Shown here piece after piece: positions 18,591 to 27,371 of a DNA stretch of 64,000 nt. The notes under the pieces were generated by a model. It searched no databases and was not told where the DNA came from. It was given only the letters and a program-made list of their open reading frames with translations. Both the position numbers and the translations under genes were made by a program. This stretch comes from Bacteroidales bacterium (GTDB lineage: Bacteria > Bacteroidota > Bacteroidia > Bacteroidales > F082), in assembly GCA_017394865.1 (NCBI GenBank), contig JAFPWT010000011.1:62001-126000 (forward strand), in the 5' to 3' direction. Numbering within the stretch: the stretch's first letter is position 1; every line of letters begins with the position of its first letter.

Positions 18591-21091
18591 TTTGTAGGGA
18601 TGGTTTGTATTACTTTCAACAATTGTTCTCCTAGGCCAATGGTGTAGCCCTGTTTCATAAAATATACCTCGCCATGGATGTTGCCAACGATAAAGATGGG
18701 CAGGTTCCGATTTTCAAGCTGAAGACTGTCGCTGCAATTGTTCAGCAATGTCCCATCATTGATACCGTATGTTACCCGATGAGGTAAATTCTTGTAATCT
18801 TTTAACACGAACTCTTGATAGTCCTCTTTTGTGCTGAAGATGAAGAATATGGGAATAGCTCGGCTGTCAAAAGCATCTTTAAGGGTGGCGATGTCCTGCA
18901 TGGCATGGGTGGTGGGTTCACTGCCAGAGTCAAGGAATCCAAGGATATAATAGTCGGAGCCTACCAGTGCCATTTCCGGAATGTTAACCTGTATGTTTTG
19001 TGAGAGTTCATGAAAATAGTCATTAGGTGTGAAATGCCCGATGGTCTGTAGGACGGTTTTTGGTTCTCTCAAAATTAGGTTTACAGTGGTGGTTTTACTG
19101 GAGGTAATGGTGAAGAACTCACTATGGGTTAGGGCGGTACCATCGTCAAGACGCGTACCGGCCGTGAGGATGTAATAGCCTTCATCCAAAGGAGTGGGAT
19201 GGTCGAACGTGGAGAGCAGCATGCCGTCGTCGATGCCGGGATCTTTGGCATCGTAAGCCAAGAGCTTGAAGCTGCTGCCGTCGAACTTCTTGATGCTGAA
19301 GTGGGTGTAGTATTTCGGGTCGTTGATGGATCCATTGGGCTTGTATTGTAGGTCGAGGTATCCCACGGCGTTGTTTGTGGGTTCAGCGGCCTCGAAATCG
19401 ACATTAATCCACTGATGATCGCTGTAATACTGCACATTCCCGTTTACGGGGTTGATTTGTGCGGCAATGCCGCGACTGCGGGCTAAGGCCACAAAGAAGA
19501 TGTCACGAGAGTGGCGGTCGGCTTTGCGGGCTTTCAGCACGCCCAACGGTGAGATTGGGATACGCTGGGGGTTGAGGTCATCGTTGACTTCGATGTTTTG
19601 TTTTACCCAATCGACTAAGTTGTCAACAGGGAACAATTCCGAGAGGGTCTTTCGCCACGGCACAATCATCTCGTTGCTGATCCGAGGACTACAGGTGTAT
19701 GGGTCAAATGGTGGCGTGTTGTCGAAATGGTCTTTCAACACCTCAAGTGTGATGTCTCGCAAATCCTTATCCGAAAGGCTCCCCAACAGCCTTACAGCCA
19801 TGACTTCTTCACCTTGCTCCCTTGCGTAATCCATGAAATCGGCAATGGTCTGGTAATTGCCCCAAGTTTTCCCGTAGATGCTGCCCAAGGTTTTGTTGCC
19901 CGTGTTGGCAATCAACTCGTTTTGGGCTTTCTTGCAGTTGTCGATATATGCATTTCTAAGAGAATCCTCGTATTTGACACGACGGTCGTTTTCGGCCCTC
20001 ATCTCGGGGGTGACTTCTGGAATGTTCGCTGATGGGGCAGGGGGTACCATGTCGAACTCGAAACTGTCGACAGTGCCTTTTTGATGGTCAAGCACGATGG
20101 TTACCTCATCTTGTTCGCCTGACTTGAACACCTGGAAACCAAACTTGCCATCTTTGGCGGCGTAGGCCATCATGGTACCCAGTCCGGCGGTGAGCCAGGT
20201 CTGGCCGTTGGCATCGGTGGTCTTCCGTACCACAGTGCAGAACTCGGCGTAATTGTAGATCTTGAACTCCACGGTGATATTCGGTTGAGGCTTTCCGTCT
20301 TTATCCGTCACGATGAAGGTGGTCTTGGCCGTCTTTCCGTAGTTGTCGACCACATTGATTTCCGTGTAATTGCTGTTGCGACTGATCACTTCTTCGGGTC
20401 CGTCGTAGTCACCAAATACGCGGGTATGGAGCAGCAAGGCCCTTGAGACTGGCTCGTTGAACCAGCCCAGATCCAGTACGGGCTCGGGTTCGCAGGCGCC
20501 GAGGAAGTGCCATTTCCCATCCACCCAAGCCTCCACCCAGGCGTGATTGTCGTCGCAATGGGCCCAACGGGGCGTATAGACTTGTCTGGCCGGGATGCCT
20601 ACGGTGCGAAGGGCTGTCACCAGCAGGGTCGACTCCTCACCGCAGCGACCCCAAGAGGTCTTGATGGAAGCCATCGGGGCAGAGGTACGGCTGTCAGAGC
20701 CTTTGTAGTTCACATGTTCATGGCACCAGTGGTTCACCTCTAGCACGGCATCGTACAACGAAAGATTCTGTACTCTGCCTTTCAGCTCTTCATAATAAGT
20801 GGCCCTGAATCGGTCGAGGTTCTCGTTGTTCACCCTAGGCGGCAACACAAAGTGTTTGAACTCCCGCTCAGGGACGCTGTCGCCCCAAGGCAGCTCTGCT
20901 TTGGCCTTAAGTGCATATTGGATACACTCTCGATAATACTCCTCGGTGTAGTCTGCGCTGTCGCCAAGTGGCATGTATTGGTATAAAAATTCAAGGGCTT
21001 TCTCTTCGTTGAAAGCATCTTGTTTTGGCTCGCGATTGCAGGCTGCCAACAGCAGGACAGCAATAAGGGTTAGGAATAGTTTGTTTTTCAT
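18587..21091 (-). CDS. Transglutaminase-like lipoprotein
   Basis: An 834-residue lipoprotein (signal ending LAAC, Cys18). A transglutaminase-superfamily domain lies at about residues 115-215. The catalytic cysteine is in WGRCGEES (about residue 150) and the histidine in DDNHAWVEAW (about 183), followed by GKWHFLGACEPEP. Beta-sandwich segments follow, and the C-terminal part (about 690-834) has a thioredoxin-like look (PIFFIFSTKEDYQEF), without a CxxC. Bacterial members can be peptidases or amidases rather than cross-linkers; the substrate is unknown. It is coupled to the PAP2 phosphatase gene by an ATGA overlap. Confidence 0.8.
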   Translation of the reverse strand: MKNKLFLTLIAVLLLAACNREPKQDAFNEEKALEFLYQYMPLGDSADYTEEYYRECIQYALKAKAELPWGDSVPEREFKHFVLPPRVNNENLDRFRATYYEELKGRVQNLSLYDAVLEVNHWCHEHVNYKGSDSRTSAPMASIKTSWGRCGEESTLLVTALRTVGIPARQVYTPRWAHCDDNHAWVEAWVDGKWHFLGACEPEPVLDLGWFNEPVSRALLLHTRVFGDYDGPEEVISRNSNYTEINVVDNYGKTAKTTFIVTDKDGKPQPNITVEFKIYNYAEFCTVVRKTTDANGQTWLTAGLGTMMAYAAKDGKFGFQVFKSGEQDEVTIVLDHQKGTVDSFEFDMVPPAPSANIPEVTPEMRAENDRRVKYEDSLRNAYIDNCKKAQNELIANTGNKTLGSIYGKTWGNYQTIADFMDYAREQGEEVMAVRLLGSLSDKDLRDITLEVLKDHFDNTPPFDPYTCSPRISNEMIVPWRKTLSELFPVDNLVDWVKQNIEVNDDLNPQRIPISPLGVLKARKADRHSRDIFFVALARSRGIAAQINPVNGNVQYYSDHQWINVDFEAAEPTNNAVGYLDLQYKPNGSINDPKYYTHFSIKKFDGSSFKLLAYDAKDPGIDDGMLLSTFDHPTPLDEGYYILTAGTRLDDGTALTHSEFFTITSSKTTTVNLILREPKTVLQTIGHFTPNDYFHELSQNIQVNIPEMALVGSDYYILGFLDSGSEPTTHAMQDIATLKDAFDSRAIPIFFIFSTKEDYQEFVLKDYKNLPHRVTYGINDGTLLNNCSDSLQLENRNLPIFIVGNIHGEVYFMKQGYTIGLGEQLLKVIQTIPTK

Positions 21092-21108
21092 GGTGCCGAT
21101 GTTTTCGG

Positions 21109-21116
21109 CAAAGATA
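21109..21116 (-). promoter_or_regulatory. Predicted -7 box (TATCTTTG) for the transglutaminase/PAP2 pair
   Basis: Exact match on the minus strand, 17 bp upstream of the ATG at 21091. It lies back to back with the promoter at 21138-21168 of the divergent lipoprotein. Confidence 0.5.
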
Positions 21117-21137
21117 ATTAAAACTTGTTATTGTTTT

Positions 21138-21168
21138 TTTGCTTTTATTAAAACTATTGTTATCTTTG
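21138..21168 (+). promoter_or_regulatory. Canonical Bacteroidetes promoter (TTTG-N19-TATCTTTG)
   Basis: TTTG at 21138-21141, 19 bp, then TATCTTTG at 21161-21168: a perfect -33/-7 pair. It is 30 bp upstream of the lipoprotein ATG at 21199. Confidence 0.8.
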
Positions 21169-21198
21169 TCCGTTAAATCATTTCAAATATTGATAATT

Positions 21199-22242
21199 AT
21201 GAAAAAACTATTTGTAGCAATCATGCTCGTTGCGGCTGTAGCCATGGCCGCATGTACTCCTGAAGACGAACCGAACGGCGGCGGCACTGGCATCGAAAAC
21301 GGAGGTAACAACGGTGGCGAAGAGCCAGAAGTCCCCGTCACACCTACGGCCCCGACAGGCGCCGTCGATGGCACTTTCACCATTAACGCCCAAGGTGGCA
21401 AGGTCTATTTCTCACAAGGTAACTTGCAATATCAAGCCTTGACAAAAACTTTCCGTTTTGGCAATCCATGGGACTTCGTCGGTGGTACATACGGCATTAC
21501 AGGCAATAATCCTAATGGCGAACCTTGGCCTGGCACCGTTGCGGCGAGCAACAACTGTCTGGCCTCGGCAACCTATGAGGGCTGGTTGGACCTGTTCTCA
21601 TGGGGCACCAGCGGATGGAATGGTGGCGTTCTGTCCTACCAACCTTACAGCATTGTAGGGGATCCCTCTCCCTGTGATTGGGCGTGGCAGCACTACCTTG
21701 TTGGTAATGACGCCAATAACGGCCTTGTGGGTCAGTATGCCAACGCTGACTGGGGTGTGTATAACGCCATCAGCAATGGCGGCAACCAAGCGGGCTTATG
21801 GCGCACCTTGACCAGTGATGAATGGGAATATGTCATCAAGGGACGTGAGGGAAACCGCTTCTGCAAGGCTACCGTAAACGAGGTGAAAGGCCTCATCCTT
21901 ATTCCCGATGGTTGGGACAATGCGGCTTTCGCACTGAAGAGCATCAACTCAACAGGTGCTGGGTTTGACGCCAACGTAATCAACCAGTCCACATGGGAAA
22001 ACACTTGTGCACCTGCCGGACTCGTGTTTCTGCCTCAAACAGGAAAACGGGTATGCAATTACATGGGAGACCATTATTCCGTTTCTTTGGATTTAAGCGA
22101 AGGTTATGGCCTTTATTGGTCGTCGACTCCCAAGTCCGAGACTACGGCCTATCAATATAACTTCCACAGCGGAAACGTCAATCTTGATGGCGGATTGCGT
22201 TATCAAGGTTTGGCCGTCCGCCTGGTGCAGGATGTGCATTAA
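21199..22242 (+). CDS. Surface lipoprotein with FISUMP/DUF1566-like domain
   Basis: A 347-residue lipoprotein with a signal ending MAAC (Cys19) and a low-complexity Gly/Asn/Glu/Pro spacer (about 20-50). The C-terminal domain (about 60-347) contains KVYFSQGNLQY, WRTLTSDEWEYV, LILIPDGW, AGLVFLPQTG, YWSSTP and a closing LAVRLVQD. The arrangement recalls FISUMP/DUF1566-type C-type-lectin-like domains common in gut Bacteroidetes. The family assignment is by pattern only and the ligand is unknown. A related domain ends the lipoprotein at 33915-35747. The stop codon overlaps that of the ATP-grasp gene on the other strand in the palindrome TTAA. Confidence 0.72.
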   Translation: MKKLFVAIMLVAAVAMAACTPEDEPNGGGTGIENGGNNGGEEPEVPVTPTAPTGAVDGTFTINAQGGKVYFSQGNLQYQALTKTFRFGNPWDFVGGTYGITGNNPNGEPWPGTVAASNNCLASATYEGWLDLFSWGTSGWNGGVLSYQPYSIVGDPSPCDWAWQHYLVGNDANNGLVGQYANADWGVYNAISNGGNQAGLWRTLTSDEWEYVIKGREGNRFCKATVNEVKGLILIPDGWDNAAFALKSINSTGAGFDANVINQSTWENTCAPAGLVFLPQTGKRVCNYMGDHYSVSLDLSEGYGLYWSSTPKSETTAYQYNFHSGNVNLDGGLRYQGLAVRLVQDVH

Positions 22243-23390
22243 ACCATAAACTCCTCTAAAGTGGAGTGTAGGATCTCCTGAAGTTCCCCGCGGTGGGCAG
22301 GGTCGGTCTTGGTGAACAGGAACCCCCAGATGCTCATCGCGGGGTTCATAATGTCACGAGTCTCCAACACGCCGTGGAAGTGTTTCTTGATGGCCTCAAA
22401 ATCCAGGGCTTTTGTGGTTTCATAAGGCTTATCCAACACCACAAAGCTGAACACGTCGTTCTCAATGCCGTTCCACATGGTGGCATAGTCGGGGTGGGTG
22501 CCTTCGAAGAAAGCTTTCACGGGCAGCAAACCGCAGGTGTGGCGGGTGAGGTCGTTGAGGCACATGCCGGCGAAACGCAAAGGATTCACCTCAATCGGGA
22601 TGGCTTTGCCCGTGCGTTTGTCGACGCGGAACTCCACATGCATTGGGAAGTTCTTCAGTTGCAATACGCCGTTCAGGTCGATGCAAAACTGGTTGAAAGC
22701 GGGGTAGTTGGCCTCGAAGATCTGCTTGCTCATGCAGTAGAGTCGGTCGCTCACATCGGTCTCGTCCTTGAAGATATGGTGGAAGATATTGATGATGTTG
22801 GGCTTGCCTTCGGCATCGTAATAGGCATCCACGGCGTATTCTTCGCCTTCGATGAACTGCTCCAGCACGAAGTTCTCACTGCGTACCACAGTCTCAGGGA
22901 ACACGGCACACTGCTTGGCAAAGTTCTTGTCGATGTCGTCCAAAGCATTAAGCCATTCTTCTTTGCTGCGCACGATATACACGCCTACGCTCAGGAATCC
23001 CACAGATGGCTTTAGCACCAAAGGTAGCGGCAACTCATCGGGGTTCAGGTTGCGTAAAGCCTTCATCTCAACTTCCTTATAATAGAAATCGGGATATATC
23101 TGTTGGCAGATGCGGCGAAATGCAGCCTTGTCTTTCAAGATTTTAACCTTTTTCACCAACTCCGATTCAGGAAGCTGGGCATAGAGCCACACCAGGGCGT
23201 TTTCTGAAACAGCGTAGAGTTTCTTGGTTTCAAGATACTTTGCTACAAACTGCTGGTCTTCCAGTAAATTGAGCTTATGGCCTTGCTGGGTCAGCACATC
23301 GGCCATGTCGTTATGTAAAACGGGAATCTGTTTTTCTTCGAGATACGCCACCAACGGGGCGGAAACGTATGGTTTTTCTAAAATGATCAT
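22239..23390 (-). CDS. ATP-grasp domain protein, substrate unknown
   Basis: A 383-residue protein with an ATP-grasp fold: LPLVLKPSVGFLSVGV near residue 123, LEQFIEGEEYAVDAYYD near residue 175 and HVEFRVDKRTGKAIPIEVNPLRFAG near residue 250 (metal-binding Glu/Asn in IEVNP). It resembles carboxylate-amine ligases of the carbamoyl-phosphate-synthase-large-chain type. The reaction is not identifiable from sequence. Its start overlaps the stop of purA by 4 bp, and it is the last gene of the spoT-fur-purA operon, which suggests a link to purine or nucleotide metabolism but does not prove it. Confidence 0.75.
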   Translation of the reverse strand: MIILEKPYVSAPLVAYLEEKQIPVLHNDMADVLTQQGHKLNLLEDQQFVAKYLETKKLYAVSENALVWLYAQLPESELVKKVKILKDKAAFRRICQQIYPDFYYKEVEMKALRNLNPDELPLPLVLKPSVGFLSVGVYIVRSKEEWLNALDDIDKNFAKQCAVFPETVVRSENFVLEQFIEGEEYAVDAYYDAEGKPNIINIFHHIFKDETDVSDRLYCMSKQIFEANYPAFNQFCIDLNGVLQLKNFPMHVEFRVDKRTGKAIPIEVNPLRFAGMCLNDLTRHTCGLLPVKAFFEGTHPDYATMWNGIENDVFSFVVLDKPYETTKALDFEAIKKHFHGVLETRDIMNPAMSIWGFLFTKTDPAHRGELQEILHSTLEEFMV

Positions 23391-24664
23391 CTCAAGATAT
23401 TTTGTGTCCTGTCGGGACCGTAAGAAACGAATTTGATCGGTACGCCGACGTAGTTTTCAATGAATTTGATATAGTTTTCCAGCTTTTCTGGAATCTGGTT
23501 TTCAATTTTCTGTTGCCATCCGGGAAGTTCTGTATAGATGGGTTCCATCGTCTCGGTGCAGGCAGCGAAAGGCAGTTGTCTGGTCTCAACGCCGTTGTAG
23601 CGATAGGCAGTGGCAACCTTGATGGTCTCGAAGTCGTCCATCACGTCGGATTTCATCATCATCAGGTCGGTGACGCCGCTGAGCATCACGGCATATTTCA
23701 GGGCCGGGAGGTCGAGCCAGCCGCAGCGGCGGGGACGGCCCGTGGTGGCACCGAACTCATGGCCGTTTTGGCGGAGCGTCTCGCCTGTGGCATCGAACAG
23801 TTCAGTGGGGAAGGGGCCTGTGCCTACTCTAGTGCAGTAGGCCTTGAAGATGCCATATACCTTGCCGATCCTGCTGGGCGCAACACCTAGGCCGGAGCAG
23901 ACGCCGGCGGCAATGACGTTCGATGAGGTGACGAAGGGATAACTGCCGAAGTCCACGTCGAGCATGGAGCCTTGGGCACCTTCGGCCAATACTTTCTTGC
24001 CGTTGTCTAGAGCTTCGTTGATATAGTACTCGCCATCGACAAACTGGAACTGTTTCAGGTATTCCACGCCTTCGAACCATAGCTTCTCGTATTCCTCAAA
24101 GCTCACGCCGTCGAGGAGCAAGCCGTTCATGTCGAAGTCCACGGCGGCCATCTGGCGCAGGTGATGCTGCTTCAGGTTCTCGTATCTTTCCCGGAAGTCC
24201 GCTGAGGCGATATCGCCGATGCGCAAACCCTTGCGGGCGGTTTTGTCGGTGTAGGTGGGACCGATACCTTTCAGCGTAGTGCCGACTTTCATCTTGCCCA
24301 AAGCTTTCTCGTTGGCGGCATCCAAGGCACGATGGCTGGGAAGGATGAGATGTGCGCGGTTGGCAATCAGCAGGGTCTGACGCAGGTTGAAGCCTGCTTG
24401 ATTCAGCCCTTCTATCTCTCCTTGAAGGATGTGCGGGTCAATGATGACGCCGTTGCCGATGAGGTTGACACAGCCTGGGGTAAGCACACCCGAAGGGATG
24501 TTATGCAACACGAATTTCTTCCCCTCGAACTCGATGGTGTGACCGGCGTTTGGACCTCCTTGGAACCGTGCCACGATATCATAATTTGGCGTGAGGGCAT
24601 CGACAACTTTGCCTTTACCTTCGTCGCCCCATTGTAATCCTAATAGAATATCTATTTTATTCAT
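23387..24664 (-). CDS. purA: Adenylosuccinate synthetase
   Basis: A 425-residue enzyme with the GTP-binding loop QWGDEGKGK at residues 11-19, GGPNAGHT near 37, [19 protein letters not shown] near 130, and GTGPFPTEL and TGRPRRCGW in the C-terminal half. PurA joins IMP and aspartate using GTP, the first committed step from IMP to AMP. It overlaps fur upstream (4 bp) and the ATP-grasp gene downstream (4 bp), so the operon appears translationally coupled throughout. Confidence 0.96.
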   Translation of the reverse strand: MNKIDILLGLQWGDEGKGKVVDALTPNYDIVARFQGGPNAGHTIEFEGKKFVLHNIPSGVLTPGCVNLIGNGVIIDPHILQGEIEGLNQAGFNLRQTLLIANRAHLILPSHRALDAANEKALGKMKVGTTLKGIGPTYTDKTARKGLRIGDIASADFRERYENLKQHHLRQMAAVDFDMNGLLLDGVSFEEYEKLWFEGVEYLKQFQFVDGEYYINEALDNGKKVLAEGAQGSMLDVDFGSYPFVTSSNVIAAGVCSGLGVAPSRIGKVYGIFKAYCTRVGTGPFPTELFDATGETLRQNGHEFGATTGRPRRCGWLDLPALKYAVMLSGVTDLMMMKSDVMDDFETIKVATAYRYNGVETRQLPFAACTETMEPIYTELPGWQQKIENQIPEKLENYIKFIENYVGVPIKFVSYGPDRTQNILR

Positions 24665-25107
24665 GATTTGTTTTTGTGTCCGTAAAAAATTAGTGAATGA
24701 TGAGTGATGACAACCCCTAACTCTCTTTCGATAGTTTGCTGGATCTCCAACAACCGAGGGTCGCAGTATTCCATCACCTGACCTGTGTCGAGGTCCACGA
24801 AATGGTCGTGCTGGCGGAACTTGTACGACCGTTCATATTGGGCGCAGTTGTGCCCGAACTGGTGTTTGATCACCAGGTTGCAGTCCAAGAGCAGCTCGAT
24901 GGTGTTGTACAAGGTAGCGCGGCTCACGCGGTACTTCCGGTCTTTCATCTTGTTGTATAGATCTTCGATGTCGAAATGCCCGTCGGTGCTGTAGATCTCT
25001 TGCAGGATGGCAAAGCGTTCCGGTGTCTTGCGAAGGTTGTGGTCGTGGAGATATTCGGTGAATATCTTCTTGACGGTCAATGCTATAGTCTCATTCGTTT
25101 CTTTCAT
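24661..25107 (-). CDS. Fur-family transcriptional regulator lacking a CxxC zinc site
   Basis: A 148-residue Fur-like protein. The winged-helix half includes [14 protein letters not shown] and the recognition helix [16 protein letters not shown], followed by the dimerisation half with the metal-site histidines in [20 protein letters not shown]. Where classic Fur has a CxxC pair after the HDH motif, this protein has VDLDTG, and no second CxxC follows, so the structural zinc site is probably absent. The sensed signal (iron, peroxide, other) cannot be assigned. It lies 2 bp after spoT and overlaps purA by 4 bp. Confidence 0.85.
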   Translation of the reverse strand: MKETNETIALTVKKIFTEYLHDHNLRKTPERFAILQEIYSTDGHFDIEDLYNKMKDRKYRVSRATLYNTIELLLDCNLVIKHQFGHNCAQYERSYKFRQHDHFVDLDTGQVMEYCDPRLLEIQQTIERELGVVITHHSLIFYGHKNKS

Positions 25108-25109
25108 AT

Positions 25110-27296
25110 CTAGATAAGACGTGCAGCTTTTCTCACTTCTTTGATTTGGTTCAGTTTATCGATAAGTGTATTGAGTTCTGTGGTGCTGTGTACGTATACT
25201 GACAACGTGGCCTCCACCAGGTCTTGCTTCGATTCCATCTGCAGGGAGTGAAGGTTGAGTTTCATCTCGTTGGAGAACAGGTCGGTGATTTTGTTAAGCA
25301 GCCCCACATGGTCGATGGCGGTGAATCTCACGCCGGCAAGGAAGGCGATCTCGCTCTTGGGCTGCCATTTAGCCTTGACGATGTTGTTGCCGTAGCGTGA
25401 CATCATCTCGATGGCTTTGGGACAGTCGCAGCGGTGGATCTGCATCGGTTCGCCGGGGAAGTTGAAGGCCACCACCTCGTCGCCGGGGATGGGGTTGCAG
25501 CAGGTGGCTACGTTGAAGTCGAAGTCACCTGACGACTCCAGAATGGCTTCCTCTTGTTTCGGGTCGCTGCCGATCAGTCCGAAGGTGATGCGCTTCAGGA
25601 AGTTGCCTCCGCTGTTGCTTTGCGGTTTCAGCACCTTGGCGATATGTTGCTCGGTGATCTTGCCTTGGGTCAGGTAGTAGAAGAAGTCGACAGCGCTGCT
25701 GAGGTGCTGATCCTCCATCACCTTGTTGCGGTTGGCCTTGGAGGCTTCGAGGCCGAGTTTCTTCATAATGTTGTTGAAGATGTCCTCGCCTTTTTCACGG
25801 AAATCGCGCCGGTATTCCTTGATGCCGTTTTTGAGTTTCGACTTGGCGAAGGCGGTGTTGAGGAACTCAAACCATTTCTCCTGCGGATGTTGGGCCTCGG
25901 AGGTGATGATCTCCACTTGGTCGCCGGTCTTGAGCTTCTGGTCAAGTTGGACCAGCTGGTTGTTGACGTGGGCGGCGATGCTGTGGTTGCCCACCTCAGA
26001 GTGGATGCTGTAGGCGAAGTCGAGCACGGTGGAGTGTTTGGGTAGCGTGATGGCTTTGCCCTGCGGGGTGAACACCTTGATCTCGTCGGAGAACAGGTCG
26101 TTGGTGAAGGTGTCCACAAAATCGAGAGTCGACTCACTCTCGTCGTTGAGTAACTCCTTGATGCGTTTCATCCACTCGTCGAAACCGCTCTCCGACTGGT
26201 TTTCAGTGCGATAGAGCCAGTAGGCGGTGAAGCCTTTCTCTGCGATGTCGTTCATGCGCTTGGTGCGGATCTGCACCTCTACCCAGTTGCCTTCCTTGCT
26301 CATGAGAAGGGCGTGGATCGACTCGTATCCGTTGATTTTTGGGGTCGAGATCCAGTCTTTCAACTTGGAGACATTGGGCGTGTAGACGTCGGTGAGGATG
26401 GCATATATTTTCCAGCATTCGATTCGCTCCATGTCGCGGGGACAGTCGGTGATCAGCCTGATGTTGAAGTTCCCGTAGAGGTCGTCGAAGGTGAGCTGTT
26501 TCTTCTGCATGCGCTTCCAGATGGAGTAGGTGGAGCGTTCGATGATCTGCGCTTCGACATTGACGCCTCTTTTTTTGAAGGCTTCCTCGATGGGTACCAG
26601 GAATTGTTTCAGCTGGGCGGTCTTCTCGTCGCGCACGGCGTTCATCTGTTTCTGGATGCTTTCGTAGATGACGGGGTCGCGGTACTTGAGCGAGAGGTCC
26701 TCCAGCTCGCTCTTGATGGCGTGGAGTCCCAGGCGGTAGGCGAGGGGTGCGTAGATATAGGACGTCTCGGAGGCGATCTTCAGCTGTTTGTGTGGCGGCA
26801 TAGAGCCAAGGGTGCGCATGTTATGCAGTCTGTCGGCCAGTTTCACGAGCACCACACGGACGTCGTAGCTGAGGGTGTTGATAATCTTCTTGAAGTTCTC
26901 GGCTTGGAGACTCTCGGCATTCTCCACCGAGTCGAGTTTGGTGAGCCCGTCGATGACGAGAGCCACTTTGTCGCCGAACAGTTGCCGGATGTCGTCGAGG
27001 GTATATTCGGTATCTTCCACCACGTCGTGCAGCAGGGCACAGGTGATGGAGGTGCGGCCTAGGCCGATATCTCTGGCGGCGATAGTGGCCACGGCGATAG
27101 GATGGTAGATGTAAGGCTCGCCTGAGCGACGGCGTTGTTTGTAATGGGCGTTGGCGGCAAAGTAAAAAGCGTCTTCCACTACCGCCAGATCCTGAGGCTC
27201 CTTGCGCGTTTGCCAGACGCTCAGCAAACGCTCATACCTTCGCAGGATCTCGGCTTTCTCTTCGGGTGAGTAACTATCGGGTAAAATGTGTTCCAT
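25110..27296 (-). CDS. RelA/SpoT-type (p)ppGpp synthetase/hydrolase
   Basis: A 728-residue protein with the full long-RSH domain order. The HD hydrolase domain has [22 protein letters not shown] and [11 protein letters not shown]. The synthetase domain has [31 protein letters not shown] and [22 protein letters not shown] domain follows ([25 protein letters not shown]), then a helical region and a C-terminal ACT domain. The HD motif is intact, so hydrolase activity is expected; the synthetase residues are also largely kept. The ATG at 27296 is used, because the longer in-frame reading continues antisense through the promoter region into the next gene. Confidence 0.93.
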   Translation of the reverse strand: MEHILPDSYSPEEKAEILRRYERLLSVWQTRKEPQDLAVVEDAFYFAANAHYKQRRRSGEPYIYHPIAVATIAARDIGLGRTSITCALLHDVVEDTEYTLDDIRQLFGDKVALVIDGLTKLDSVENAESLQAENFKKIINTLSYDVRVVLVKLADRLHNMRTLGSMPPHKQLKIASETSYIYAPLAYRLGLHAIKSELEDLSLKYRDPVIYESIQKQMNAVRDEKTAQLKQFLVPIEEAFKKRGVNVEAQIIERSTYSIWKRMQKKQLTFDDLYGNFNIRLITDCPRDMERIECWKIYAILTDVYTPNVSKLKDWISTPKINGYESIHALLMSKEGNWVEVQIRTKRMNDIAEKGFTAYWLYRTENQSESGFDEWMKRIKELLNDESESTLDFVDTFTNDLFSDEIKVFTPQGKAITLPKHSTVLDFAYSIHSEVGNHSIAAHVNNQLVQLDQKLKTGDQVEIITSEAQHPQEKWFEFLNTAFAKSKLKNGIKEYRRDFREKGEDIFNNIMKKLGLEASKANRNKVMEDQHLSSAVDFFYYLTQGKITEQHIAKVLKPQSNSGGNFLKRITFGLIGSDPKQEEAILESSGDFDFNVATCCNPIPGDEVVAFNFPGEPMQIHRCDCPKAIEMMSRYGNNIVKAKWQPKSEIAFLAGVRFTAIDHVGLLNKITDLFSNEMKLNLHSLQMESKQDLVEATLSVYVHSTTELNTLIDKLNQIKEVRKAARLI

Positions 27297-27317
27297 GCTA
27301 TTGTTTTTTTTAACTCG

Positions 27318-27325
27318 CAAAGTTA
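27318..27325 (-). promoter_or_regulatory. Predicted -7 box (TAACTTTG) of the spoT-fur-purA operon
   Basis: Exact TAnnTTTG match on the minus strand, 21 bp upstream of the spoT ATG. The next upstream gene on this strand is far away, so this is the likely operon promoter. Confidence 0.5.
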
Positions 27326-27344
27326 CCAAAAAATAATTATTGTT

Positions 27345-27352
27345 TACCTTTG
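27345..27352 (+). promoter_or_regulatory. Predicted -7 box (TACCTTTG) of the T9SS cargo gene
   Basis: Exact TAnnTTTG match 19 bp before the ATG at 27372. It is arranged back to back with the spoT promoter in a 75-bp divergent spacer. Confidence 0.5.
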
Positions 27353-27371
27353 CAATCCAAAAAAACATTTC

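Noticed and set aside
26313-27062. 249-codon plus-strand frame within spoT
   Set aside because: Antisense shadow of the hydrolase/synthetase region with no domain signature.
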